Positions 28,527 to 37,634 of a DNA stretch of 64,000 nt are shown piece after piece (position 1 is the stretch's first letter; each line of letters starts with the position of its first letter). The position numbers and the translations under genes are program-made. The stretch comes from Rufibacter glacialis (GTDB lineage: Bacteria > Bacteroidota > Bacteroidia > Cytophagales > Hymenobacteraceae): positions 186,001-250,000 of the forward strand of contig NZ_VKKZ01000022.1 in NCBI RefSeq assembly GCF_008271745.1, written 5' to 3'. The notes under the pieces were generated by a model that saw nothing but the letters and a program-made list of their open reading frames with translations, ran no database searches and was not told the DNA's origin.

Positions 28527-29020
28527 GAAATCGTCTGTTTTTGTTTGGATGTTCTAGGAAAGAGGTCAAGCCGTAAAGGTCCCTTCTCTTCCTTTACAAA
28601 GGTAGCAGAGCAGTTCTCTTGAACTATCTTCTGGCAAAATAAACCAATTGTCAGGTTAAGGAGAGAGAGAAATCCTGTGATCAGTGGGTGAAGTGGCAGT
28701 TGTTTAGCGGCAGTTTTTGTGAAAAGGTGCCTGAAACATGCCTAGGCAATACTTGTTTATGGTTCCTTTTTACAAAACGACCCTGAAAACCAGAACCGCC
28801 TATGTGGAAAGGGTGGGTTTCTATGAGTGATAAGGAACAAGGGTGATAGAATCTAGGAAAACCACAGCTCCCAAGGCTTTCAGACTTAGTACCCGGTGCC
28901 CCAATTAGGTGCGGCGGCTTCCGGGCGTTCTGCCGCCAGGAACATGAGAGTTTTAGCGCTCCTAATGTATTCCGTGGCAACTACCAAGTTGAATGAAAGA
29001 GAGGGTTGGGCAATAAGGGG
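28527..29020. other. Intergenic region between M16 protease and LLM oxidoreductase
   Basis: 494 bases. A 99-codon minus-strand frame at 28681-28980 shows no domain, signal or coding-like pattern and was not called. The left end should hold the M16 protease promoter. Confidence 0.55.
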
Positions 29021-30001
29021 CTATTTTCTTTTCAAAAGCTCAGGCAGCACCTTTTCCCCGAAAAACTGGATATACTGTTCCTGCTGCAGGTTCACGTTGT
29101 GCAGGTGGAGGTGCGTGAATCCTAATTCCAAATCCTTGGCGAGCCATTCTATGTGCTCCTGGGCACTGTCAGAGATGCGTACGTGCGGTTCCAATTCGTC
29201 GGGCTTTACCATAGAGCCGGCGGCGTCAAACCCTTTCACCGTGGGAATCTCGGAGAGCAGGGCCGAAGGGAAAACATTGTTCTTCCACTGCTCATGGGCT
29301 CCCTGCCGGGCTTTTTCTTTGGTTTGGTCATAGGAGAGTTGCACCTTCAAATGCATGGGCTTCCCTTCGCCGCCGCCTCGTATGAAGGCATCTACCACGG
29401 CCTGGAGCTCTTTAGGCGGTTGGGAAATGGTGATCAGGCCATCTGCCCAGGACCCCACCCACTCCGCGGTCTCCGGGGTGATGGCGGCTCCCAAAACCGG
29501 AGGTGTGTAGCTGGGGCGGGTGTAGAGTTTGGCGTTTTCTACTTCCACCAACCCCTTGTGCGAAACGGTTTCTCCTGCCCATAGGGCTCGCATGATGTCA
29601 ACACAGAGTTTCAGGCGTTCATTTCGTTCCTGTTTGTTGGGCCATTTCTGCCCTGTGATGCGCTCGTTCAGGAACTGTCCGCTGCCCGCGGCTATGAAAA
29701 AACGGTGCGGAAACATCTCGCAGAGAGTGGCTACTTTCTGGGCGGCAATGGCCGGGTGGTAGCGTTGGCCTGGGGCAGAAACCACGCCAAAGGGCAAAGA
29801 AGTGGCTTGCATGGCGGCTCCCAGCCAACTCCAGGCATATCCGCTTTCCCCTTGGTTTTCGCTCCAGGGGTAGAAATGGTCTGAGGAGAGGATGTTGCCA
29901 AAACCGGCCTGTTCCGCCTGCTGCACCAGGGAGAGCAGGTGACTGGGCTTGAATTGTTCATGGGAGGCGTGGTACCCAATACTGACGTCTTTGTTTTCCA
30001 T
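29021..30001 (-). CDS. LLM-class flavin-dependent oxidoreductase (TIGR03885-like)
   Basis: Luciferase-like monooxygenase-fold enzyme of 326 residues, cytosolic. The start SIGYHASHEQFKPSHLL, followed by SSDHFYPWSENQGESGYAWSWLGA, is the pattern of the non-F420, FMN-linked family named TIGR03885, related to F420-dependent glucose-6-phosphate dehydrogenases. The flavin-binding TIM barrel segments GVVSAPGQRYHP and FFIAAGSGQFLNE are clear. The natural substrate is not known for this family. Probably transcribed alone; the ATG at 30001 gives the expected N-terminus. Confidence 0.85.
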   Translation of the reverse strand: MENKDVSIGYHASHEQFKPSHLLSLVQQAEQAGFGNILSSDHFYPWSENQGESGYAWSWLGAAMQATSLPFGVVSAPGQRYHPAIAAQKVATLCEMFPHRFFIAAGSGQFLNERITGQKWPNKQERNERLKLCVDIMRALWAGETVSHKGLVEVENAKLYTRPSYTPPVLGAAITPETAEWVGSWADGLITISQPPKELQAVVDAFIRGGGEGKPMHLKVQLSYDQTKEKARQGAHEQWKNNVFPSALLSEIPTVKGFDAAGSMVKPDELEPHVRISDSAQEHIEWLAKDLELGFTHLHLHNVNLQQEQYIQFFGEKVLPELLKRK

Positions 30002-30370
30002 GGTTCAGTTCCTGTGGGGAAGTAGTTTGCGCCCCGTGTTATAGGTGATTTTTCGGTTTGCCCCTATTTGTGTAAGGCTCCTAAAGCTCCTAAGCTTGGT
30101 TCTTCAGTGTATCACAACGGCTTTCTCCGGAAAGGGTAGGAGAGGTGCTGGGGGAAAGAACCACTGGAATTTCCTGGGAAGATGTACGGGTCGGAGGGGA
30201 AGGGGTTTTCCCGGAAGGAGCCCCTGGGTTTGATTTCGGGAAAGGATTCTTTTGCTTTAGCCACTCAAGTTTTCCATGAAAATGCGGAAGGCATCCTCAG
30301 GTACGTTCTAGGTAGGTTTAATTGCTGAAATCCAAAAAACAAGGCTAAAACAATTAACCTCAGACACGGT
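30002..30370. other. Intergenic region
   Basis: 369 bases with no gene or strong hairpin recognised. It separates two minus-strand genes, so it should contain the promoter of the LLM oxidoreductase. Confidence 0.5.
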
Positions 30371-31147
30371 TTAAGTAGGCCTTTGGTCAAGGTCCTTAAT
30401 CTCTTTTTTATAAGCCCCCGGTAAGATGAGGGATTTAAGAAACCAATCCAGTTGCAGGGCCCGGCTTACTTTGTAGCCCTGCAAGAGTGGTGTTAACAGG
30501 GAGATTTTCCGGAAGCCCAACAGCTCCTTTACCCGGTCTGGCACCACCATCATCTGGGCTTCGAGCAAGATCCGGTACCGAAGCGTGCCCAGGTGCTTTT
30601 TGTATTGCTGGAACAAATCATGGGTGTAGTGGCTGGAGGCTAGGTCTTGCTGAAGATGGCTTTGCCGCATCTGGGTCCATTCTTGGAAAGTACCCGGTAA
30701 ACCGGTAAGGCCCATGCGGTGCCCCACCCGGTAAAAAACATCGAATACCTCCGTCTTTTCTTCCACGGAGAGTTTGCGTTCCAGCAGCTCAAATGACCGG
30801 ATGGAATAATCAATCAACATGAACAGGACATCGCGGTACGCCCAGTCAGGAATAGCCATGCCCCGCTTGGCTTCCACGCCGGCATGGATACTGGCCATCT
30901 TGTCTATGGTTTTATGGGCGCCCTCCAGAGAGGAAAACACAATCTGCCGGGCATAGGCCACGGTAGAGAAAAGCCTGCCTAAGGGGTCAGCCGGAAGCCT
31001 TCCGGTAAAATAAAGCCAGTCAACGGCCTTGTTGAGAGCAAATTCCGCCGCAGATCCCGCGAAAATAAAAAGGATGGTATCTCCCTTCCCCCAGATCTCC
31101 CGAACCACAGAATCTTTCTCCACAAAATATTGCATATCCTCTCCCAT
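30371..31147 (-). CDS. MpaB/DUF2236-family putative oxygenase
   Basis: 258 residues matching the ER-bound oxygenase MpaB/Latex-clearing-like DUF2236 family: an N-terminal segment DSVVREIWGKGDTILFIFAGS, the helix R...STVAYARQIVFSSLEGAHKTIDKMASIHAGVEAK, where H is a candidate haem ligand region, and the DWAYRDVLFMLIDYSIRSFELL helix. Characterised relatives are haem proteins that cleave carbon-carbon bonds in polymers or terpenoid chains; the substrate here is unknown and the usual central R-x-x-H-x-x-V motif is only loosely matched. No signal peptide. The start could also be the ATG at 31135. Confidence 0.75.
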   Translation of the reverse strand: MGEDMQYFVEKDSVVREIWGKGDTILFIFAGSAAEFALNKAVDWLYFTGRLPADPLGRLFSTVAYARQIVFSSLEGAHKTIDKMASIHAGVEAKRGMAIPDWAYRDVLFMLIDYSIRSFELLERKLSVEEKTEVFDVFYRVGHRMGLTGLPGTFQEWTQMRQSHLQQDLASSHYTHDLFQQYKKHLGTLRYRILLEAQMMVVPDRVKELLGFRKISLLTPLLQGYKVSRALQLDWFLKSLILPGAYKKEIKDLDQRPT

Positions 31148-31389
31148 TGATTTTGCTCCTAGGCCCTGTGGCGTTTTGTCTTTTACGGTAGTCCCTTTTA
31201 GCAGTACGCTTCCCTACTTTGATTTCCGAAGTAAAAAAGGGAAAACGGAAGAAAAGAAGGAAAATAACCAGGCTGGACTTTAGTGCCTTCCTTTGCCACC
31301 GTTTGGGAACCACTGCCAAGTGCAGTAAATTTGGGTGAATAAATGGAGAAAAGCAGCAGGGTAAAGCCTGCTACCTTTCCTCTTCTTGA

Positions 31390-32226
31390 ATGTACTGTTC
31401 TATTTTGAAAGAAACCCAGACGTCCCCCATTGCTGAATTTGAAGTATGCGTTTTAATCCCGTGCTACAATAACCATGAGGGGTTGAAAGCGTCTTTGGAA
31501 AGTATTTCCTATTACCCCGGCCGGTTGTGCGTGGTGGTGGTAGATGACGGTAGTACCACCCCGGTTTTGAAAGGAATTGAGGGGAATCAGAAAGACATGA
31601 TCACCCATGTCATCAGGATAGAGAAGAACGTGGGCATTACTGCGGCTTTGAATACCGGCCTGCAGTGGATAGAGGACAACCTAGTGGTACGCTATATAGC
31701 CAGGTTAGACTGTGCTGACATCTGTCACCAGGACCGGTTTTATGACCAGGTGGCCTTTCTTGATCAGAACCCGGAGGTAGGGTTGTTGGGGACTTGGTGT
31801 AAGTTCCTCGACCCCCAATCAGGTTTCAGCTACCTCTATACCACCCCCACCCAGCATGAGGCCATCCTGATTGAGATGCATTTCAGGAATGTCTTTATTC
31901 ATCCCACGGTCATGTTTAGGGCACAATTGTTGAAAAAGACAGGATTTTATCCCCTTAACTTCCACCTGGTAGAGGATTATGCCCTGTTTTTTGTCATGCT
32001 GCACCAAACCAAAGGTGCTGTTTTAGACAAGGTATTGGTTACCTGTGAAATCAACCCCAAGGGCCTTTCCATCTCGAACAGAAGAACTCAATTAATAGGA
32101 AGGGATCGGGTTGTCAATGAGTTCGGAATTGGTACTATTTATAAATGGTTGGCGAAGGCTAAGCTCTTAATTCTAAGAGGGTTGCCGTACCAATTCGTGT
32201 TATTTGTCAAAAACAAAAGGAATTAA
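31390..32226 (+). CDS. Family 2 glycosyltransferase
   Basis: GT-A fold inverting glycosyltransferase of 278 residues. The nucleotide-binding start is VCVLIPCYNNHEGL with VVVVDDGSTTP; the metal-binding region is ARLDCADICHQDRF, a variant of the DxD motif. Later segments HPTVMFRAQLLKKTGFYP and LVEDYALFFVML are the usual acceptor-site landmarks (ED motif as catalytic base). Cytosolic or peripheral to the membrane. It begins the polysaccharide region but is less AT-rich than what follows and is separated from it by 350 bases, so it may be a separate unit. Confidence 0.88.
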   Translation: MYCSILKETQTSPIAEFEVCVLIPCYNNHEGLKASLESISYYPGRLCVVVVDDGSTTPVLKGIEGNQKDMITHVIRIEKNVGITAALNTGLQWIEDNLVVRYIARLDCADICHQDRFYDQVAFLDQNPEVGLLGTWCKFLDPQSGFSYLYTTPTQHEAILIEMHFRNVFIHPTVMFRAQLLKKTGFYPLNFHLVEDYALFFVMLHQTKGAVLDKVLVTCEINPKGLSISNRRTQLIGRDRVVNEFGIGTIYKWLAKAKLLILRGLPYQFVLFVKNKRN

Positions 32227-32575
32227 ATTATATGTATATACATATAAAAAAAGAAAGAAATTTCGTGATCTGGTAATAAAAAGGAATTAAAATCGACTAA
32301 TAAACTGTTAGGAGGCCAAATAGATAATTTAATATAACTTGGAATAATATATAAACTTAAATTAATAGAGGAGTTTCTTGAAAAAAAAGGTAAAAAGTAT
32401 TAATATATGTTGCCAGTTTCTTCTTTTTTGGACAAAGGAAACAAGGTAGTCTTTAAAAAATGACGCCAAAGAAGGATTGGTAGTTTTATCTGATATAAAA
32501 ATAACTAACTTTGGTGTCTCCCAAACCAAATTTATAAAGTAGCTTTTAGTACCTCCCCCAACTGTTCCCCAGCGC
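32227..32575. other. AT-rich intergenic boundary of the polysaccharide locus
   Basis: 349 very AT-rich bases between the first glycosyltransferase and the main run of genes. It contains the palindrome at 32229-32246 and probably the locus promoter. No gene is supported; a 137-codon minus-strand frame here is an overlap artefact of the next gene. Confidence 0.55.
32229..32246. repeat. Perfect 18-base AT palindrome
   Basis: TATATGTATATACATATA equals its own reverse complement and starts three bases after the glycosyltransferase stop codon, followed by an A run. Could be a weak terminator or an operator. Confidence 0.35.
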
Positions 32576-33700
32576 ATGAAAATAGTACACGTAATAGAAC
32601 CTTTTGCCTCTGGGGTTGCCGTTTTCGTGAAGTCGCTGACGGAGACCATGCCAGAGGATCTCCACATCATTGTACATGGTGAACGGAAACAGGTGATGTC
32701 TGCCAAAGATGTCAAAAAGACCTTCCCAAAGCAGAATGTACGGTTTATCCGGTGGAAATCTGCCCAGAGGTCCATTCATCCTTTCAAAGACTTTTCTGCG
32801 CTAACTGAACTCCATTACATTTTAAAAAGACTCAAAAACAGGGGCTTTGTAGATGCGGTGCATTTACATTCCTCTAAGAGCGGTCTTTTGGGCCGACTAG
32901 CGTGCAGGTGGGCCGGAATCAAAAATGTGGTATACACTCCAAATGGCGCTCCTTTCCTCTCGGCAGGAAACCCATTCGTAAATTTCATTTTCAAGCAAAT
33001 TGAAAGGTTTGGGAACGGGGTAGGAGGGAAGGTAGTCTGTTGTTCCGCCTCAGAAATGGCTGAATACCAAAAAATTGGCATTAACGCGACTTATATAAAT
33101 AATGGGGTTGTCCTACCTGAAATACCTTATTCTCCTTTCCCTAGGAAAAAGAAAGAGAAATTCCAGGTGATAACCACAGGTCGTATTGAGGAGCAAAAGA
33201 ACCCAACACTCTTCAACACCATTGCTGCTTTTTTTGAGGATTATGATCAAATAGAATTTATTTGGGCGGGTGATGGCAAAGAACGAACTGCTTTATCATC
33301 CAAAAACATTACGGTTACAGGTTGGCAAACCCCGGAAGTCGCCAAAGAATTGGTAGCTCAGGCAGATGTCTTTATCTCTACTTCACTCTTTGAAGGACTT
33401 TCTTTTAGTGTGCTGGAAGCATTAGCATTGAAAAAACCAGTACTTCTGAGTGATTGTGTGGGCAACTCAGATATTATTAAAACCGGGTTAAATGGGGACT
33501 ACTTTAAAAACGAGGTGGAGGCTATTGTTAAAATCTTGAATTACTATAATAATCAGGAAATGCTAGGAGTGATGGGTGATTACTCCTTTGGTGTTTGTGA
33601 GACAAAATTTAACGTTGGTTTAAATTTCAAAGAATACAGGTCTGCTTATAAGATTTTTAATAAGCAAGAAAAGAGAGTTATAATGGCTCTGACCACGTGA
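32576..33700 (+). CDS. Family 4-type glycosyltransferase
   Basis: GT-B fold retaining glycosyltransferase, 374 residues. N-terminal domain begins KIVHVIEPFASGVAVFV, with DAVHLHSSKSGLLGRLAC (acceptor side) and VVYTPNGAPFLS. The C-terminal domain starts near KFQVITTGRIEEQKNP and has the family's donor-binding stretch ADVFISTSLFEGLSFSVLEAL, with the two Glu of the EX7E motif. It first appears after a 350-base AT-rich gap and heads the main polysaccharide gene run. Sugar specificity cannot be read. Confidence 0.9.
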   Translation: MKIVHVIEPFASGVAVFVKSLTETMPEDLHIIVHGERKQVMSAKDVKKTFPKQNVRFIRWKSAQRSIHPFKDFSALTELHYILKRLKNRGFVDAVHLHSSKSGLLGRLACRWAGIKNVVYTPNGAPFLSAGNPFVNFIFKQIERFGNGVGGKVVCCSASEMAEYQKIGINATYINNGVVLPEIPYSPFPRKKKEKFQVITTGRIEEQKNPTLFNTIAAFFEDYDQIEFIWAGDGKERTALSSKNITVTGWQTPEVAKELVAQADVFISTSLFEGLSFSVLEALALKKPVLLSDCVGNSDIIKTGLNGDYFKNEVEAIVKILNYYNNQEMLGVMGDYSFGVCETKFNVGLNFKEYRSAYKIFNKQEKRVIMALTT

Positions 33701-33728
33701 GCGCTTGAATATTAGATAGAATATTGAT

Positions 33729-34100
33729 ATGAGAAAAACCTTACTATTACAAGATTATATCTCCCCCAAAGATCCACTTGAAGAGATACATAGTTCCCTT
33801 GATAGTATCCAAAAGCAACTGCTGCAAGAGCTTTCTAATAAACAGGAAATACTTGAGGAGAAGAACATGGAGATAATGGAACTGAAATGCGCCTTAGCAG
33901 GACAAAAGCAACTTGTAGAAGAGTTGAAAGAAAAAGTAGCTTCTGTAGAAAAGAATAATGAAGGAAATAAACAGCTGAATAAGAAGTTAATCAGTGAAAT
34001 TGTGCGCAAGCAGCAGGACATAGAATGGTATAAACGTACCTATGAGAAAAGAAGCTTTCTGGGCACTATCAAAGAAAAGGTTTTAAAAAGGCTGTTTTGA
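33729..34100 (+). CDS. Coiled-coil protein of unknown function
   Basis: 123 residues, no recognised domain. Residues about 20-100 form a long heptad-patterned coil (IQKQLLQELSNKQEILEEKN and on), then a basic, aromatic tail WYKRTYEKRSFLGTIKEKVLKRLF. The same kind of tail follows the coil in other proteins of this locus, and resembles linker ends near glycosyltransferase modules. The gene is 28 bases after a glycosyltransferase and 93 before a methyltransferase-coiled-coil-glycosyltransferase fusion, so it may be a scaffold or a detached piece of such a fusion. No signal peptide. Confidence 0.75.
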   Translation: MRKTLLLQDYISPKDPLEEIHSSLDSIQKQLLQELSNKQEILEEKNMEIMELKCALAGQKQLVEELKEKVASVEKNNEGNKQLNKKLISEIVRKQQDIEWYKRTYEKRSFLGTIKEKVLKRLF

Positions 34101-34193
34101 ATAATAAGGCACACTATTTTTAATATATAAGTCATGGTTTTAAGGTGCTCCTTGTGAGCCAGATTTTAATCTTTTATCTTTTAAGGTATCACC

Positions 34194-37100
34194 GTGGAGT
34201 TTACAGGGGAAAGGTTTGTTCCTACAACAGAATTATTAACCGATGAAATCGGGATAGAGCATTTACACCGATATGAGACTTGTGTCGGGTTTGTCAACAA
34301 TAAAGATGTACTAGATATTGCGTGCGGCGTAGGCTATGGCTCAGCGCTATTTGCCAAAAATGCTCGCACAGTTATTGGAATCGATATTGACTCAATTAGC
34401 ATAGAATACGCTACCCAAACCTATAGCAGTCATAACACTAATCTTCGTTTTTTAACAGGGTCTGTTGCTAAAATTCCACTCCCAGATAATTCCATTGATG
34501 TTGTGGTTTCTTTTGAAACCATTGAACACGTAGATGAACCCACGCAGCATGCCTTTCTGCAGGAAGTAAAAAGAGTTTTAAGGAATAATGGAAGTTTAAT
34601 TATTTCTACACCAGATAGAGCGAATTATTCTGAACGGTACAATTATGTCAATGAATTCCATATTAAGGAATTTAATGCAGAAGAGTTTCAGCGTTTTTTA
34701 AGTCGATATTTTACTAACATAGAATTTTTTAGTCAAGGCTTTGAAATTATCAGTGCTATTACTCCAGTCGGTTCTACCCAGCTAAATCAGGTTAAAGTAT
34801 GTGATTTGGACTTACACTCACCATCAAGTTCAAAGAAGTATCTACTCTCTGTTTGTAGTAATATTGTACAACAAGAGGCACTGCAGTTGTCTTCAGTTGT
34901 ATTTAATACTGGCAAGGATTACCTGGAAATCACAGATACAATTGTCGAGAAAGAAGCACACATCTTAGAGTTAGGAGCATGGGGTAAATCGCTTGACAAG
35001 CATATAGCAGAAAAGGATAACCTTATACTTTCAATGCAAGAGGAACTGGAGCTGAAGGCAGCCTATGTGCTGGCATTGCAGTCGGAGAATCAAAAAAAGT
35101 CTTTAGAGTTAAGCAATGCGAAGGCAGCCAATGACCTTCAACTTGAAAAACTAACCGAACTGGGGAAAAGCATTCTACAACTACAAGAAGGAATACAGAA
35201 TGCTACTTCAAAAAACACATCTTTACAACAAGAATTAGAAGATAAAGACAATATAATAACGTCTCAAAAGCAGAAATTACACAGCCTATATAACCAGATA
35301 GACAATTTAAATGGAAGATTAAATGAAATTTATGTTTCAGAAGGCTGGAAGCTACTAAGTCTTTACTATGGGGTAAAAGGGAGGTTACTCAAAGAAGACA
35401 CTAAAAGGTACAAACTTGTCAAGAAGGTAGTGAATAAACTTAGAGGTAAGACTGAGAGTTCCTCCAGAATTATGGCTTCAACTAACACTACCGAATTATC
35501 GGCCCCAACTTCTTTGCTCAAAGAGCCTGATGTTGTCTCCTATGATCCCATCACGTTGCCAAAATACGCCCAACCATTAGTGTCCATAATTATTCCAGTT
35601 TATAATGCTTGGGAAATGAATTATAGGTGCATTAAGGCTATTCAGAGAAACTCCTTAGGGGTAAGCTATGAGGTGATCATTGGGGATGACTGCTCCACAG
35701 ATGAGACGAAGGAGATTGATTCTTACATAGAAAACCTCGTTTCAGTACGCAACGAGGTGAATTTAGGTTTCTTGCAGAATTGTAACCATGCAGCCACATT
35801 TGCCAAAGGCAAGTACTTGATTTTCCTCAATAATGATACTGAGGTAAAAGAAGGCTGGCTGACGGCATTAACAGACCTAATGGAACGTGATATTACCATT
35901 GGGTTGGCTGGCTCTAAACTTATCTACCCAAATGGGAGATTGCAAGAAGCAGGTGGCATAATCTGGGATGATGCTTCTGGCTGGAATTATGGCCATAAAC
36001 AAGATCCAGATGCGCCTGAATTCAACTATGTGAAGGAGGTTGACTATGTTTCTGGAGCCAGTATTATTATCAGGTCTGAATTATGGAAGGAACTTGGGGG
36101 ATTTGATATTAGATATACTCCGGCCTATTGTGAGGATTCAGACTTGGCTTTTGCCATTAGAAAGAAAGGTTTCAAAGTAGTGTATCAGCCTTTATCTGAG
36201 GTGATTCATTATGAAGGGTATTCACATGGTAATGACCGAGAGCAAAGTGCAATTAGTTCTATCAAGGAATATCAAAAAATAAATAATACTAAGTTTTTTG
36301 AAAAGTGGATACTGGTCTTGCAGAAAGATCAATTCCCAAATGCTGAGAATGTATTCTGGGCGCGCGATAGAAGTAAGGGGAAGAAGACCATATTAATGAT
36401 TGACCACTACGTGCCCCAGTTTGATAAAGATGCTGGTTCAAGAACCACTTTTGGTTACTTAGAGCTCCTCGTGAACATGGGGTTCAATGTAAAGTTCTTA
36501 GGAGACAATTTCTATCAGCATGAACCTTACACCACAGTACTTCAGCAAATGAGTATTGAAGTATTGTATGGTCCTTGGTACCGAGACAATTGGCAACAGT
36601 GGTTTAAAGATAATAGTGATAAATTTGATTACGTTTATTTGAATAGGCCTCATATCTCCATCAAGTATATTGAATTCATCAAACAACATTCAAAAGCCTT
36701 GATTTTATATTATGGCCATGATCTTCATTACCTGCGTGAGCAGAAAAGATATGAACTGGAGAAGGATCCTTCTATTCTAAAAGGAGCCAATAAATGGAAA
36801 GAAACAGAGACATACCTTTTTGACCATAGTGATGTAATTCTAACTCCCAGCGAAGAAGAAAAGAAAATTATTGGTGCTTTGAACCCCAACTACAATGTAC
36901 AGGTCATAAGACCTTTTATTTACAATACCCTAAATGAACCTGTTGTTGACTTTGCATCAAGAAAAGACATATTATTTGTAGGAGGCTTTGGGCACATGCC
37001 CAATGTGGATGGAGTAATATGGTTTGTAAAAGAGGTATGGCCTTTGGTGAAGCAACAAATACCAGATGCGAAATTCATCATAATTGGCTCTAACCCTCCA

Positions 37101-37487
37101 GAGCAGGTAAAACAGCTAGCTAATGAAGATGTCATCTTTAAGGGCTTTGTAAGCGATGAAGAGTTAGAGCGCACCTACAAGGAGGTAAAGTTAGTTGTAG
37201 TGCCACTACGATATGGAGCAGGAGTAAAAGGTAAATTGGTGGAAGCTATGCACTATGGAGTTCCTCTAGTAACTACATCTGAAGGAATAGATGGATTACC
37301 AGGGGATGTGTCTTTTATTGTACCTGCTAATAATCCTGTACAGCTTTCTGAACAAGTAATAGAATATTATTTATCTAATGAAAAGCTTGTTAAGCTTAGT
37401 AATCTTGAAACAAATTATATCAGGGAATACTTTTTCAAGGATGCAGCTAAAGAAGTGCTTAAAGATATATTAACCATGGCTACTTAA
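34194..37487 (+). CDS. Methyltransferase / coiled coil / dual glycosyltransferase fusion
   Basis: 1097 residues starting at GTG 34194, which gives the family-typical MEFTGERFVP. Order: class I SAM methyltransferase (about 1-220; motif I DIACGVGYG at 41-49, VIGIDID at 61-67, FETIEHV acidic loop); coiled coil (about 250-375); a family 2 glycosyltransferase (from about 461, PLVSIIIPVYNA, with the DxD-like LNNDTEV near 546 and the ED motif YCEDSDLAFA); then a family 4-type module (from about 727, KKTILMIDHYVPQFDKDAG, with VKGKLVEAMHYGVPLV as donor site). Cytosolic, probably membrane-peripheral. It could add two sugars and methylate a sugar or chain end. A methyltransferase plus coiled coil in an ABC-export locus recalls the E. 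coli O9a chain terminator WbdD, but that protein lacks these glycosyltransferases. Confidence 0.88.
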   Translation: MEFTGERFVPTTELLTDEIGIEHLHRYETCVGFVNNKDVLDIACGVGYGSALFAKNARTVIGIDIDSISIEYATQTYSSHNTNLRFLTGSVAKIPLPDNSIDVVVSFETIEHVDEPTQHAFLQEVKRVLRNNGSLIISTPDRANYSERYNYVNEFHIKEFNAEEFQRFLSRYFTNIEFFSQGFEIISAITPVGSTQLNQVKVCDLDLHSPSSSKKYLLSVCSNIVQQEALQLSSVVFNTGKDYLEITDTIVEKEAHILELGAWGKSLDKHIAEKDNLILSMQEELELKAAYVLALQSENQKKSLELSNAKAANDLQLEKLTELGKSILQLQEGIQNATSKNTSLQQELEDKDNIITSQKQKLHSLYNQIDNLNGRLNEIYVSEGWKLLSLYYGVKGRLLKEDTKRYKLVKKVVNKLRGKTESSSRIMASTNTTELSAPTSLLKEPDVVSYDPITLPKYAQPLVSIIIPVYNAWEMNYRCIKAIQRNSLGVSYEVIIGDDCSTDETKEIDSYIENLVSVRNEVNLGFLQNCNHAATFAKGKYLIFLNNDTEVKEGWLTALTDLMERDITIGLAGSKLIYPNGRLQEAGGIIWDDASGWNYGHKQDPDAPEFNYVKEVDYVSGASIIIRSELWKELGGFDIRYTPAYCEDSDLAFAIRKKGFKVVYQPLSEVIHYEGYSHGNDREQSAISSIKEYQKINNTKFFEKWILVLQKDQFPNAENVFWARDRSKGKKTILMIDHYVPQFDKDAGSRTTFGYLELLVNMGFNVKFLGDNFYQHEPYTTVLQQMSIEVLYGPWYRDNWQQWFKDNSDKFDYVYLNRPHISIKYIEFIKQHSKALILYYGHDLHYLREQKRYELEKDPSILKGANKWKETETYLFDHSDVILTPSEEEKKIIGALNPNYNVQVIRPFIYNTLNEPVVDFASRKDILFVGGFGHMPNVDGVIWFVKEVWPLVKQQIPDAKFIIIGSNPPEQVKQLANEDVIFKGFVSDEELERTYKEVKLVVVPLRYGAGVKGKLVEAMHYGVPLVTTSEGIDGLPGDVSFIVPANNPVQLSEQVIEYYLSNEKLVKLSNLETNYIREYFFKDAAKEVLKDILTMAT

Positions 37488-37634
37488 GTAAGATAGCTTC
37501 TAAGTTTGCCAACTCTTAAATTAATTCTGTATTGAAAGTAACGAAGAGATAGAGCAAGGCTTATGCCTTTATAATATCAATGGTTTAGTAGGTAGCGCTT
37601 TACAAGAATTCTATACGAATCTGTAGGTGTTTTT

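Noticed and set aside
28681-28980. 99-codon minus-strand frame between the M16 and LLM genes
   Set aside because: No domain, signal peptide or conserved pattern recognised; treated as chance.
32362-32775. 137-codon minus-strand frame at the start of the polysaccharide locus
   Set aside because: Half overlaps the well-supported glycosyltransferase in antisense; the remainder is AT-rich noncoding sequence.
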